This document shows, in pieces, positions 1 through 9,639 of a DNA stretch of 42,002 nt. The notes under the pieces are model-generated. The model made no database searches. It was given only the letters and a program-made list of their open reading frames with translations, and was not told the origin of the DNA. The translations under genes were made by a program, and so were the position numbers. Position 1 is the stretch's first letter. The number at the start of each line of letters is the position of its first letter. The DNA lies in NCBI GenBank assembly GCA_016931415.1, contig JAFGEW010000023.1, positions 1-42,002 of the forward strand, written 5' to 3'. The stretch comes from Verrucomicrobiota bacterium (GTDB taxonomy: Bacteria; Auribacterota; JABMQX01; JAFGEW01).

Positions 1-1608
<1,608 letters not shown>

Positions 1609-1621
1609 CCGCGCGCAATGG

Positions 1622-1737
1622 AGGGCGGGCGCCCCCGCGCCTGCCGAAGCGCCGAAGGCGCCTCGCGCCGCCCGACAAGGCTGTCGGGACTGCCACGCGC
1701 GGTGATTCTGGACGGCGGGTGCAGAAGCGCCCGCCCT
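1622..1737. repeat. Structured intergenic inverted repeat after gyrA
   Basis: An 11-bp perfect inverted repeat (AGGGCGGGCGC at 1622-1632, GCGCCCGCCCT at 1727-1737) encloses two smaller hairpins: GCGCC-GAA-GGCGC at 1649-1661 and CCCGACA-AGGC-TGTCGGG at 1671-1688. No T-tract follows, so this is not a classical intrinsic terminator, although it may end or stabilise the gyrA transcript. No gene is seen in the 279 bases between gyrA and the DoxX gene. Confidence 0.5.
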
Positions 1738-1887
1738 GCCATGCCGCCGCGCCAGCCGCGCCCCACTCATTCTTGCCCACCGAGCCGGGAACTTCACGAC
1801 CATCCTTATCTGTTGAGTCATCAAAGGGCATTTGCAGTGGGCGGATGCTCTTGTGCTCCGACGGATGTGATCCAGGAGGTCGTGGCC

Positions 1888-2352
1888 ATGTATGAGCAAC
1901 CCAGACAGAAGACGGAGAAGACCGCGTCGGTCGTCTCGCTGCTGATCCGGCTTGTCGTGGGCGTTGTGCTGCTGTTTGCCGGGATCAACAAGCTCATCAC
2001 GATCATCGGCGGCACGGTCGGCTACGGCACGTTCATTCAGAACTTCGTAGACGGCGTCAAGGGCACGTGGGCGTACAACTGGCCGTTCCGCGCGTTCATG
2101 TACGCGTTCTTCGCCCTGTTGCCGTGGCTCGAGACGGGGCTGGGACTCACCATCTGCATCGGCTACAAGACGCGCATCGTGCTCATCGCCGCCGCCGTGC
2201 TGCTCGGCCACCTCATGTTCGGCATGATCCTCCAGGGCAACCACGTCGTCGTCGCCAACAACAGCCAGTACGTCGTCTACGCCGCCATCGCCTACTACTT
2301 CGCCACCCAAGGCAACCGCTACTCCCTCGACGCCCTGCTGAGGAAGTCATAA
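1888..2352 (+). CDS. DoxX-family integral membrane protein
   Basis: A small membrane protein of 154 residues. The start at 1888 is chosen because AGGAGGT at 1874-1880 sits seven bases upstream. The frame is open further upstream, but that part lacks membrane character. About four hydrophobic segments are visible. The first (VSLLIRLVVGVVLLFAGINKL, about residues 14-34) matches the first DoxX helix, which normally reads LLLRLxxGxxFlxAGxxKL. The Gly/Leu-rich third segment and the LLGHLMFGMI region also fit. DoxX-like proteins are linked in various bacteria to sulfur or thiol metabolism and oxidative stress, but the biochemical role of this member cannot be read from sequence. It is probably monocistronic: gyrA ends 279 bases upstream and a nested palindrome follows immediately. 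Confidence 0.75.
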   Translation: MYEQPRQKTEKTASVVSLLIRLVVGVVLLFAGINKLITIIGGTVGYGTFIQNFVDGVKGTWAYNWPFRAFMYAFFALLPWLETGLGLTICIGYKTRIVLIAAAVLLGHLMFGMILQGNHVVVANNSQYVVYAAIAYYFATQGNRYSLDALLRKS

Positions 2353-2429
2353 CCACGGGGACTGCTGGCCTCCTGATGTAGGGCGGCCGCCCCCGCGGCC
2401 GCCGTTCTCTGTCCCAGTGTCCCCGTGGT
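2352..2429. repeat. Nested palindrome of the ACCACGG/CCGTGGT type
   Basis: An outer 11-bp perfect inverted repeat (ACCACGGGGAC at 2352-2362, GTCCCCGTGGT at 2419-2429) encloses an inner 9-bp hairpin (GGCGGCCGC at 2382-2390, GCGGCCGCC at 2395-2403). It begins at the stop codon of the DoxX gene and may act as a transcript end. The CCGTGGT ends recur at 24842-24902 and, as a half-site, near 4897-4910. Confidence 0.55.
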
Positions 2430-2450
2430 GAATAATCCTCTTCTCCGTCA

Positions 2451-2479
2451 TTGCCGAACACCTTCCGCCCAGCTACAAT
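2451..2479 (+). promoter_or_regulatory. Candidate sigma70-type promoter for the STAND ATPase gene
   Basis: TTGCCG at 2451-2456, a 17-base spacer, then TACAAT at 2474-2479 (context AGCTACAATG). It lies about 65 bases before the GTG start at 2546. Confidence 0.5.
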
Positions 2480-2545
2480 GCGCATACCTGAAGCGCATTC
2501 ACGTGTTGCGCACCGCTTATTGCGCAATCGCTTCCGAGGTGGCCC

Positions 2546-4591
2546 GTGGCAGACCAACGCATCTTCGTCGGCCGCAAAGCCGAACTCAAACGCTTCGACG
2601 AGATCCTCCGCGACCCCGCCGGCCAAGCCATCCTCGTCGTCGGCCAACAAGGCATGGGCAAGACGTGGCTCGTCGAGGAGATGGCCCGGCGCGCCATCGA
2701 ACGGGGCCCAGCCTTGGGACTCAAGTGCGGCTGTGTCAAGTACCATGTTGCCCAGACCGACTCGGTCGACTCCACGATGGAACTCATGATCGAGGACGCC
2801 TATGCTGCGGCGCTGAAGAACCCGAGGCCCTGGGACGCGGCGAATCCCAACATCCCACAGTGGAAAGCCCTCTTCAGCGCCCTGGGCCTTCTGAGCCCCC
2901 GTCTTGAGAAGCTGGGCGAGCTGGCGCTGAGCCTCAGGCGGCAGGAGAGCCGAGAGACGCGTCAGCAGTTCATTGAGCGGCTCACTCTGATCTCGAAGCG
3001 GATGAAGGATGACCAACGGGCGTTGTTCATAGTCGATTCGGACAAGTACATGCCTGATAACAGCGACCAGGCGTGGCGCATCGTTGTTGAGCAACTCCCT
3101 GACAAGGTCAAGCTCGTATTCGCCCAGCGGCCCGACGATGCTCTGGCGAGCAGCCGCGACTTCCTCGCGCTACCCAACATCCTGCGGGTTCCTCGAGAGG
3201 ACCTCCATGTGCTCGACGAGGAAGCGGTCGAGAACTTGATAGACATCTACGCAAGGAATCCGGGCATGCCCGCCGTCGACGAGCTTCGCCATGCGGTCGC
3301 GCGATACAACGGCCATCCATATGCGGTGCCGGCAGCTCTCAACCTGATTGCCGACGGTGTGGCGATCGAGGAGCTCCCAGCGGACCCGACAAAGGAGAAG
3401 ATCGCCGAAGCCCAATGGCAGCGTATTCGCGACCGAAAGAAGGATGCGATCCCGCTGTTCGAGGCATACGCGATCCTCGAAGTGCCGGTGCCCGACGAAG
3501 TCGTCGAGGCCGTTTCCGGAATCGAGGCAACAAGCCGGAAACACGTCCTCGCCGATCCATATATCGGGACACTGCTCAAGGCCGAAGGGGACAGCCGTCA
3601 GATCTACCACTCGATTCTCGCCGATCACGTCCGCGACCAGATAGGCGAGAAGAACGCCGAGCCCTACCACCGCCGAGCCATCGACGAGTATCGACGGCGG
3701 CTGAGGGCGGACGGGAAGCCGGACGCCCTGGCAGCCACCAGGCTTGCGGAGCACGTTCACGTCGTTCATGGTGACAAGGGCCTCATCGACTGCGTCATCA
3801 GTGAGTCCGGCCGGGTTCTTGCCAACTTAGGATTGCTTGAGCCAGCCGTATCTCTTTTTGAACGGGCTCTCAGCGTTGTGCAGGAAGGGTCATCCGAGGG
3901 TGCAACCCTGCTCGGCAACTTGGGTGTAATCCGCCGCATGCGTGGCGAACTCGACCTAGCGGAGGCCGCACACAAGATGGCTCTCCACTTCTTTGAGCGA
4001 AGCAAGAATGCCGAGGGAATCGCCAGTCAGTGCGGCAACCTTGGCTTGGTATACCGCGCCCGCATGGACCTGGACGAGGCCGAGCATATTCACAGGAGAG
4101 CACTTGAGATCGCAGGCCAGCTTGGTCACCTTGCGGGGCTGGCCGACCAGTACAACAACCTGGCTGCCGTCTACGTAATGCGCGGGCAGCCGGACCACGC
4201 CGTAGCTATGCTCGAGAACGCCCTCGAGATCAACGAGCCTCTTGGCCGCCTGGAGGGGATGGCGAGCCAGTACGGCAACCTGGGCCTGATCTGCCTCACG
4301 CGCGGCGACTTGGACCGTGCCGAGAAGATGCTCGCGAGGTCGCTCGAGATCCAGGAACAGCTTGGCCGCCCAGAAGCCATCGCTAAGGGCAGCGTGGCTC
4401 TCGGCCTGATCCTATGGCAGCGCGGCAATGTGAGCGGGGCGCGTAAGCTGTGGACCAAGGCGCGCGATATCTCTGGGCAGATCGGCATGCCGCATATAGT
4501 CGAGAAGGTAGAGGGCTTGCTCGACGACCTGCCCGATGCAGATCAGGAAGGTGATGCGCCACCCGACGAGGGCGGTGAACCCAGCGAGTAG
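2546..4591 (+). CDS. STAND/AAA-type ATPase with C-terminal tetratricopeptide repeats
   Basis: A predicted soluble NTPase of 681 residues, GTG start. Residues 7-45 have the usual N-terminus of STAND ATPases (FVGRKAELKRF) and a Walker A motif GQQGMGKT at 33-40. A hydrophobic strand ending in Asp (LFIVDS, about 159-164) is the likely Walker B. The middle is helical, with WHD-like regions that are not clearly assignable. From about residue 430 to 640 there are at least five TPR units of about 40 residues (for example GNLGLVYRARMDLDEAE and NNLAAVYVMRGQPDHAV). STAND proteins are ligand-gated oligomerising switches used in signalling, transcription control and phage defence. Unlike defence STANDs, no effector domain precedes the ATPase: the P-loop starts at residue 33. 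Codon use looks less GC3-biased than in neighbouring housekeeping genes. The gene stands alone, with its own promoter upstream and a GC hairpin downstream. The ligand and output are unknown. Confidence 0.82.
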   Translation: MADQRIFVGRKAELKRFDEILRDPAGQAILVVGQQGMGKTWLVEEMARRAIERGPALGLKCGCVKYHVAQTDSVDSTMELMIEDAYAAALKNPRPWDAANPNIPQWKALFSALGLLSPRLEKLGELALSLRRQESRETRQQFIERLTLISKRMKDDQRALFIVDSDKYMPDNSDQAWRIVVEQLPDKVKLVFAQRPDDALASSRDFLALPNILRVPREDLHVLDEEAVENLIDIYARNPGMPAVDELRHAVARYNGHPYAVPAALNLIADGVAIEELPADPTKEKIAEAQWQRIRDRKKDAIPLFEAYAILEVPVPDEVVEAVSGIEATSRKHVLADPYIGTLLKAEGDSRQIYHSILADHVRDQIGEKNAEPYHRRAIDEYRRRLRADGKPDALAATRLAEHVHVVHGDKGLIDCVISESGRVLANLGLLEPAVSLFERALSVVQEGSSEGATLLGNLGVIRRMRGELDLAEAAHKMALHFFERSKNAEGIASQCGNLGLVYRARMDLDEAEHIHRRALEIAGQLGHLAGLADQYNNLAAVYVMRGQPDHAVAMLENALEINEPLGRLEGMASQYGNLGLICLTRGDLDRAEKMLARSLEIQEQLGRPEAIAKGSVALGLILWQRGNVSGARKLWTKARDISGQIGMPHIVEKVEGLLDDLPDADQEGDAPPDEGGEPSE

Positions 4592-4599
4592 CTCAGGGT

Positions 4600-4611
4600 C
4601 CCCCGCGGGGG
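4600..4611 (+). terminator. Possible terminator hairpin after the STAND gene
   Basis: CCCC-CGCG-GGGG nine bases after the stop codon, followed by a weakly T-rich CTCTCTTG. The stem is short and the T-tract poor, so this is tentative. Confidence 0.3.
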
Positions 4612-4630
4612 CTCTCTTGATGGGTCTTGT

Positions 4631-4814
4631 CACCGGCTTCAGTCGGTGGTTCAAGGGCCGCCGGGGCTCTGCTCGAAGCCGGCTTTTAGCCGGCTTCTCG
4701 ACAAGGGCCTTCAGGCATCAGACTCAATGGCTGAAGCCTCCGATTGAAAAGCAGGCTGAAGCGCGCTTGTAGGATGGCTTTCCCATTCCCCCCTACCACC
4801 GACTGAAGCCGGTG
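4631..4814. repeat. Palindromic repeat element, copy A (184 bp, 20-bp terminal inverted repeats)
   Basis: The left end CACCGGCTTCAGTCGGTGGT (4631-4650) is the exact reverse complement of the right end at 4795-4814. Each end is itself an imperfect hairpin. Internal palindromes include GAAGCCGGC-TTTTA-GCCGGCTTC near 4675-4697, followed by CTCGACA, and an AGGCTGAAGCGCGCT segment near 4752-4767. Just outside, ACGGCCGG-N7-CCGGCCGT (4828-4850) adds another CTGAAGC-looped hairpin. The same order of motifs recurs at 30277-30454. No coding sequence is credible here. This element and the glyQS promoter account for most of the 388 bases between the STAND gene and glyQS. Confidence 0.8.
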
Positions 4815-4909
4815 GCATGAGGACCGGACGGCCGGCTGAAGCCCGGCCGTTGTATCAGCCCGCTTGTCGCGTTGTTCCTGAAGCCCCGTGCCCTCCGTGC
4901 TCCCCGTGG

Positions 4910-4939
4910 TTGAACGCCTTATCCTCCGCGTGCTACTGT
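4910..4939 (+). promoter_or_regulatory. Candidate promoter for glyQS
   Basis: TTGAAC at 4910-4915, an 18-base spacer, then TACTGT at 4934-4939 with an extended -10 (TGC immediately upstream). It lies about 40 bases before the GTG start. A CCGTGGT half-site overlaps the -35 region. Confidence 0.45.
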
Positions 4940-4979
4940 CCCGCCTGTTTCATCCATGACCTGAGAGGAGATCAGCCTG

Positions 4980-6473
4980 GTGGCGTCGGATGTGATGGAG
5001 AAGTTGATGTCGCTGTGTAAGCGGCGGGGGTTCATTTACCCATCGAGCGAGATTTACGGCGGGTTCGGCGGGTTCTGGGACTACGGCCCGATGGGCGTGG
5101 AGCTGAAGAACAACGTCAAGGCGGCCTGGTGGAAGTACATGGTCCAGGAGCGCGAGGACGTGGTCGGCATGGATGCCTCGATCATCGCGCACCCGCGGGT
5201 GTGGGAGGCGAGCGGCCACGTCGAGGGCTTCCACGACCCGATGGTCGATTGCCGCGAGTCGAAGATCCGGTACCGGGCCGACCAGGTGATGGTCTACGTG
5301 CCGAAGGACGACGACGGGAAGAAGTTCCTGTTCGCGTTCGCCGAGGGCGATCCCGAGGCGGTCGCCAAAAAGATCGACAAGATGACCAAGGGCGCGTTCG
5401 ATCCGGACGCGTGCACGGTCGAGCCGCTGACGCACGTGCCGCTGGACAGGTTTGCTCGCGTGGTCGGGCCGGACACGAAGACGCCGGGCACCCTGACCGA
5501 GCCGCGCCAGTTCAACCTGATGCTGAGCACGCGCATCGGTGCGCTGGAGAGCAGCCAGACGACTGCCTATCTGCGGCCCGAGACGTGTCAGGCGCTGTTC
5601 TACCAGTTCCTCAACGTACTCAACGACTCGCGCCAGCGGATCCCGTTCGGCATCGCGCAGATCGGCAAGGCGTTCCGCAACGAAGTGACGCCGCGCAACT
5701 TCACGTTCCGCAGCCGCGAGTTCGAGCAGATGGAGATGGAGTTCTACGTCTCGCCCGACCTGGCCAAGAAGCAGGAGTGGCTCGAATACTGGCGCGATCA
5801 GCGCTACAAGTGGTACCGCCACATCGGCGTCCGGCCCGACAAGCTGCGCTTCCGCCAACACGAGGCCGATGAGCTGGCGCACTACGCGGCGTGGGCGTGC
5901 GACATCGAGTACGAGTACCCGTTCGGATGGAAGGAGCTCGAGGGCATCCACGACCGCGGCTGCTACGACCTGACGCGCCACGCCGAGTTCAGCGGCAAGA
6001 AGATCGAGTACTTCGACGATCTCACCAAGGAGCGCTACGTGCCGCACGTGGTCGAAACCTCCGCCGGCTGCGACCGCACGTGCCTCGTCGTGCTCTGCGA
6101 CGCCTATGCCGAGGAGGCCGACCCCGAGCGCACGGTGTTGCACCTGAGCCCCGTCGTGGCCCCGATCAAGGTGGGCGTTTTCCCGCTGATGCGCAAGGAC
6201 GGGCTCGATGTGAAGGCGCGCGAGGTCCAGGCGATGCTCAAGTCGCACTACACGGCGTTCTACGACGAGCAGGGCAACATCGGTCGGCGCTACCGGCGCC
6301 AGGACGAGGTTGGCACACCGTGCTGCGTCACCATTGACCATCAGACGCTCGAGGACAACACGGTGACGCTGCGCAACCGCGACACGCTCGAGCAGATCCG
6401 CCAGCCGGTCGGCCCCGAGCTGGTGCGCCACATCCAGCGCTTCCTCGACGAAATGTCGGCGGAGAAGGCGTAG
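4980..6473 (+). CDS. glyQS: Glycyl-tRNA synthetase, dimeric (alpha2) type
   Basis: A cytosolic class II aminoacyl-tRNA synthetase that charges tRNA-Gly with glycine at the cost of ATP. It has 497 residues, normal for the alpha2 form. The GTG start is supported by GAGAGGAG at 4962-4969. The N-terminus matches the family closely (LMSLCKRRGFIYPSSEIYGGFGGFWDYGPMGVELKNN, about residues 8-45). Motif 1 region (HPRVWEASGHVEGFHDPMVDC), motif 2 (FGIAQIGKAFRNEVTPRNFTFRSREFEQME) and motif 3 are all recognisable. The C-terminal anticodon-binding domain (LSPVVAPIKVGVFPLMRKDGL, then VGTPCCVTIDHQTLEDNTVTLRNRDT) is complete. The alpha2beta2 GlyQ/GlyS type is not seen. Probably a single-gene unit. Confidence 0.97.
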   Translation: MASDVMEKLMSLCKRRGFIYPSSEIYGGFGGFWDYGPMGVELKNNVKAAWWKYMVQEREDVVGMDASIIAHPRVWEASGHVEGFHDPMVDCRESKIRYRADQVMVYVPKDDDGKKFLFAFAEGDPEAVAKKIDKMTKGAFDPDACTVEPLTHVPLDRFARVVGPDTKTPGTLTEPRQFNLMLSTRIGALESSQTTAYLRPETCQALFYQFLNVLNDSRQRIPFGIAQIGKAFRNEVTPRNFTFRSREFEQMEMEFYVSPDLAKKQEWLEYWRDQRYKWYRHIGVRPDKLRFRQHEADELAHYAAWACDIEYEYPFGWKELEGIHDRGCYDLTRHAEFSGKKIEYFDDLTKERYVPHVVETSAGCDRTCLVVLCDAYAEEADPERTVLHLSPVVAPIKVGVFPLMRKDGLDVKAREVQAMLKSHYTAFYDEQGNIGRRYRRQDEVGTPCCVTIDHQTLEDNTVTLRNRDTLEQIRQPVGPELVRHIQRFLDEMSAEKA

Positions 6474-6612
6474 CGGGCGATTCGCGCGTCTCCCGTGCAT
6501 GTGCACCAAGCCCTGACGGTCCCTTCGGGGCGTATTGAGCCTGTCTGCGTGAGCTGCGCATGGCGGGGGTGCCTCTGGACTGGTCCTATCCTGGCAACTC
6601 GGATCGAAAGCA

Positions 6613-6642
6613 GTGCCGCTCAGGGCCGCGCTGTGCTACACT
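6613..6642 (+). promoter_or_regulatory. Candidate promoter for the ASH-domain gene
   Basis: GTGCCG (6613-6618), an 18-base spacer, then TACACT (6637-6642) in the context TGCTACACT. It lies about 57 bases before the chosen start. The rest of the 226-base gap after glyQS shows nothing further. Confidence 0.35.
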
Positions 6643-6699
6643 TGTACGGACGGCAGACGGAGCTGGGATCCGGTGGCGACGAGCAGACAGGAAGCACTC

Positions 6700-7731
6700 G
6701 TGGCGAAGCGCAAGCGCAAGCGTGTGCTGTTTCTAGTCAAGATTGTCGTTTTCCTGCTCATCATCGGGAATCTTGGACTGCTTGGGTGGTACGTGCTTCG
6801 CGACAAGAGCGGCATCCGTCTGGGCGAGCACGGCCCCGAGCTGCGCGCTGAGCCGGAGGCGATCGAGTTCGGCGAGTCGGCGGCGGGCACGGTGCTCACC
6901 AGGGACGTGACGATCCGCAACCGGACAGCCCGTGATCTCGAGGTGGCACAGGTGACGTTCACCAGCGACGTGTTCGGGCTCAGGGAGCCGTTCGGCGGCT
7001 GTCGGCTTCCGCCGCGGGGCCAGACGACGCTGACGGTTGTCTACGCGCCGCGCGGCGGCGGCGACGACGATTGCGAGATGCGCGTGCAGCTCGCGGGCGC
7101 GAGCAAGCCGTGCCTGCGCGTGCCTGTGCATGGAAGGACGCTGCGGCCGCAGCTCGGCGTGTCGGCGAACTCGCTCAATTTTGGCGACGTGGCGACAACG
7201 GGCGGCGCGCGGCTCACGCTCAAGATCAGCAACAAGGGCAACGCGCCGCTGCGCATCGCCGGCGTCACGGTACAAGGCGAGGGGTTCGGTCTCGTGACTC
7301 CGTTTGCGGCGCAGACGCTCGGGTCGAAGCAGGTCATCACGCTTGAAGTCGCGTTCGTGCCTGCGCGCATGGGTGCCTGCCAGGGCAGCCTCGTCATCGC
7401 GAGCAGCGACCCGGATCAAGCGAAGAAGACGATCCCGCTCAGTGCGTCCTATCGCCGTGCGGAGAGCAGCGGTCGAGAGATTGCCCAGGCGCAGGACGTG
7501 CTTCGGAAGGCCAAGGAGGATCTCACGACCGCCTACGCGCTGCTCACGTTCGAGTCGACGAACAAGTCGCTCATGGCGACGAACCGCCGGATGGGCCGCG
7601 AGAAGCTCGAGCAGGCCTGGCCGAACTACGAGCAGGCGAACCGGATCCTCAGCTCGATAGATCCCAGGCTTGTCGACACCGAGTTCTACGTCGACAAAGA
7701 CGACATCCTCCACAAGCGCTCGGCCGAATAG
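6700..7731 (+). CDS. Membrane-anchored protein with two ASH/DUF1573-type immunoglobulin-like domains
   Basis: The GTG at 6700 is chosen (343 residues) because an AGGAAG ribosome site lies seven bases upstream and it begins directly with the basic segment KRKRKR. GTG 6673 is an alternative. A single membrane helix (VLFLVKIVVFLLIIGNLGLLGWYVL) follows at about residues 8-32, with the rest predicted outside the cytoplasm. Two beta-sandwich domains are visible: one opens with IEFGESAAGTVLTRDVTIRNRT, the other with LNFGDVATTGGARLTLKISNKGNAPLRIAGV. Both show the DUF1573/ASH pattern 'FG.v..G......l.l.N.g..pl.I..v'. The C-terminal 90 residues are helical and charged. Such domains serve as adhesion or scaffold modules; no enzymatic motif is present. 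The specific function is unknown. Confidence 0.72.
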   Translation: MAKRKRKRVLFLVKIVVFLLIIGNLGLLGWYVLRDKSGIRLGEHGPELRAEPEAIEFGESAAGTVLTRDVTIRNRTARDLEVAQVTFTSDVFGLREPFGGCRLPPRGQTTLTVVYAPRGGGDDDCEMRVQLAGASKPCLRVPVHGRTLRPQLGVSANSLNFGDVATTGGARLTLKISNKGNAPLRIAGVTVQGEGFGLVTPFAAQTLGSKQVITLEVAFVPARMGACQGSLVIASSDPDQAKKTIPLSASYRRAESSGREIAQAQDVLRKAKEDLTTAYALLTFESTNKSLMATNRRMGREKLEQAWPNYEQANRILSSIDPRLVDTEFYVDKDDILHKRSAE

Positions 7732-7809
7732 CGCCGAGTTCCGCCTTGACGTTGAGCCGCCGCCTTCAGATCATGGTGGGCGTTGTCGCGTTCACTCACG
7801 GAGGATGAC

Positions 7810-8841
7810 GTGGTCGAGATCACTGGCGCTGAGCTTACGGCGCCCTACACGGTACGAATGCGCACGTGGCCGGCAGACGCGCTCCGGCGGCACGAGACGC
7901 TCGTCGAGGTGCGGGCCGCCGGCGTGTGCGGGACCGACATAGCGATCTACACCGGTTCGTACGCGGTGCCGTTGCCGCTCGTGCTCGGCCACGAGTTCTG
8001 CGGCGTGGTGCGCGAGGTAGGCGAGGGCGCCGATCGTTCGCTCGCCGGCAAACGCGTCGTCGGCGAGATCAACACGACGTGCCTTGCCTGGCGCCGGGAC
8101 GACCCGTGCCCGGCGTGCAGGGACGGGCGGCCCAACCACTGCACGCAACGCGACGTGCTTGGAATCGTCGGGGCGAGCGGGGCGTTCGCCACGCACGTGT
8201 GCGTGCCGGAGGGGTCGCTCCACGTCCTGCCCGACGAAGTGAGCGACGAGACGGCCGTGTTCATCGAGCCGCTCGCCGCGGCGATTCGCACGTTCGAGCT
8301 CTCGCCGTTTGCCGAGGGGAGCTGCGTCGTCGTGCTCGGCGCGGGGCGGCTCGGCACGCTCGTCGTGTGGGTGGCGCGGCAATTGGGCGGGCAGGTGATC
8401 GCCGTTGCCCCGTCGGAGAAGAGCCGCACGCGGGCGCTCGAGTTCGGGGCCGAGCTCGCGTTCTCGCCGCACGACGACAAGCTCGCGAAAGCCGTCGCTG
8501 CGGCGACGGGTGGTCTGGGCGCCGACCTCGTCGTCGAGGCGACGGGGCTGCCCGAAGGCTTCGGGCGCGCGCTCGAGCTCGTGCGTCCGCGCGGGACGAT
8601 CGCGCTCAAGACGACCTGCGGCCTCCCGTCGGGCGGCGTGGACGCGACGAAGCTCGTCGTGGACGAGATCACGGTGCAGGGTTCGCGCTGCGGCCCGTTC
8701 GACAAGGCGATTCTGTTCCTGACGAGACACAAGCCGGATATCGAGTCACTCGTCGAGCGCGTCTTTCCGCTCCACGAGACGGCGGCCGCGATCGAGGCCG
8801 CGCGCACGGCAACAAAGGTGCTGATCAAGCAGGGCAACTGA
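7810..8841 (+). CDS. Zinc-dependent alcohol dehydrogenase (MDR superfamily)
   Basis: A cytosolic NAD(P)-dependent medium-chain dehydrogenase of 343 residues. The start at GTG 7810 follows GGAGG at 7800-7804; a TTG at 7783 would add nine residues. Catalytic zinc ligands appear as Cys40 (GVCGTD) and His61-Glu62 (GHEF). The structural-zinc loop has four cysteines (91, 100, 103, 111), but the first is eight residues from the second instead of the usual two. The Rossmann motif GAGRLG occurs near residue 177. The substrate cannot be assigned; threonine, sorbitol and glucose dehydrogenases all share this fold. The methyltransferase gene starts one base after the stop codon, so the two are almost certainly cotranscribed. 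Confidence 0.88.
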   Translation: MVEITGAELTAPYTVRMRTWPADALRRHETLVEVRAAGVCGTDIAIYTGSYAVPLPLVLGHEFCGVVREVGEGADRSLAGKRVVGEINTTCLAWRRDDPCPACRDGRPNHCTQRDVLGIVGASGAFATHVCVPEGSLHVLPDEVSDETAVFIEPLAAAIRTFELSPFAEGSCVVVLGAGRLGTLVVWVARQLGGQVIAVAPSEKSRTRALEFGAELAFSPHDDKLAKAVAAATGGLGADLVVEATGLPEGFGRALELVRPRGTIALKTTCGLPSGGVDATKLVVDEITVQGSRCGPFDKAILFLTRHKPDIESLVERVFPLHETAAAIEAARTATKVLIKQGN

Positions 8842-8842
8842 C

Positions 8843-9577
8843 ATGCCGAACGAACAACTATTCTACGACTTGCTCGCCAACGTATACGAACTGCTGTTCC
8901 CGGTGACCGAGGAGCAGCGCGGGTTCCTCACGGAACTCGTCCGAGAGCACAGCGTGCGCCGCGTGCTGGACGTCGCCTGCGGCAGCGGCGAACAGGCGGC
9001 GCTGTTCCGCGAGTTGGGCCTCGAGGTCGATGCGCTCGAATACAACGAGAGGATGACCGAACGGGTGCGGGGCAAAGGCTTCAACGTGCGGTTCGGCTCG
9101 ATGGAGCGCGTCGTCGAATTGTTCGCGCCCGGCTACGGGCTCGTGCTGTGCATCGGGAATTCGCTCCCGCACCTGGAGAGCCGGGGCGCCGTCGAGCGCG
9201 CCGTGCGCGGCATGGCCTCGCTGCTCGACTCGGGCGGTGTCCTCGTGCTGAGCATCGTCAACTTCGACTGTGTCGTGCGAGAAGCCATCACCTCGTTGCC
9301 GCCCAAAAGGGTTGTGGACGATGCGGGCCGCAGGATTGCGTTCGAGCGGTTCTACGACCTCGCGCACCTGGAGGACCGTATCACGTTCTCGACGCGGCTC
9401 ACGATCGAAGGGACCACACGGACCGCCAGCGTGCCGCTGCTGCCGATCCCGGTGAAGTGGTTGGAGGACCGCGTGCGGGCGGCCAAGCTCCGGATCATCG
9501 GGCAGTATGGCGACTTCGCGCGTGCCCCGTTCACGCCGGACTCGGCGTCCCTCATCCTTGTGGCGACGCGCGAATAG
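8843..9577 (+). CDS. Class I SAM-dependent methyltransferase
   Basis: A 244-residue protein with a standard Rossmann methyltransferase core. Motif I is VLDVACGSGEQAALF (about residues 35-49), and an acidic residue ends the next strand (LEVDALEYNERM). LVLCIGNSLPHL carries the substrate-side 'GNSLPHL' seen in small-molecule methyltransferases of the UbiE/glycine-sarcosine type. It is unrelated to rRNA methylases with extra RNA-binding domains. ATG 8843 follows the dehydrogenase stop by one base. The pairing suggests both act on the same small molecule, which is not identified. Confidence 0.85.
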   Translation: MPNEQLFYDLLANVYELLFPVTEEQRGFLTELVREHSVRRVLDVACGSGEQAALFRELGLEVDALEYNERMTERVRGKGFNVRFGSMERVVELFAPGYGLVLCIGNSLPHLESRGAVERAVRGMASLLDSGGVLVLSIVNFDCVVREAITSLPPKRVVDDAGRRIAFERFYDLAHLEDRITFSTRLTIEGTTRTASVPLLPIPVKWLEDRVRAAKLRIIGQYGDFARAPFTPDSASLILVATRE

Positions 9578-9580
9578 GTG

Positions 9581-9609
9581 TGGCCGCTGCCGGCACGACG
9601 GGGTATACT
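9581..9609 (+). promoter_or_regulatory. Candidate promoter for the paired TPR genes
   Basis: A strong -10 TATACT at 9604-9609, with a poor -35 (TGGCCG 9581-9586) at 17-base spacing. It lies 30 bases before ATG 9640. Confidence 0.35.
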
Positions 9610-9639
9610 CTGCCACAAGGGTCTTGTAGAGAGGACACG

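Noticed and set aside
1618-1887. N-terminal extension of the DoxX frame up to 1618
   Set aside because: The stretch is structured intergenic sequence with inverted repeats, encodes low-complexity Arg/Pro/Ser residues, and a strong AGGAGGT precedes ATG 1888.
4950-6509. Long minus-strand frame opposite glyQS
   Set aside because: It is a His/Arg/Leu-rich shadow caused by high GC in third positions of glyQS; no family features.
9148-9639. Long upstream extension of the first TPR frame
   Set aside because: It overlaps the methyltransferase gene in another frame and reads as Arg/Ala-rich shadow sequence; the signal peptide begins at ATG 9640.
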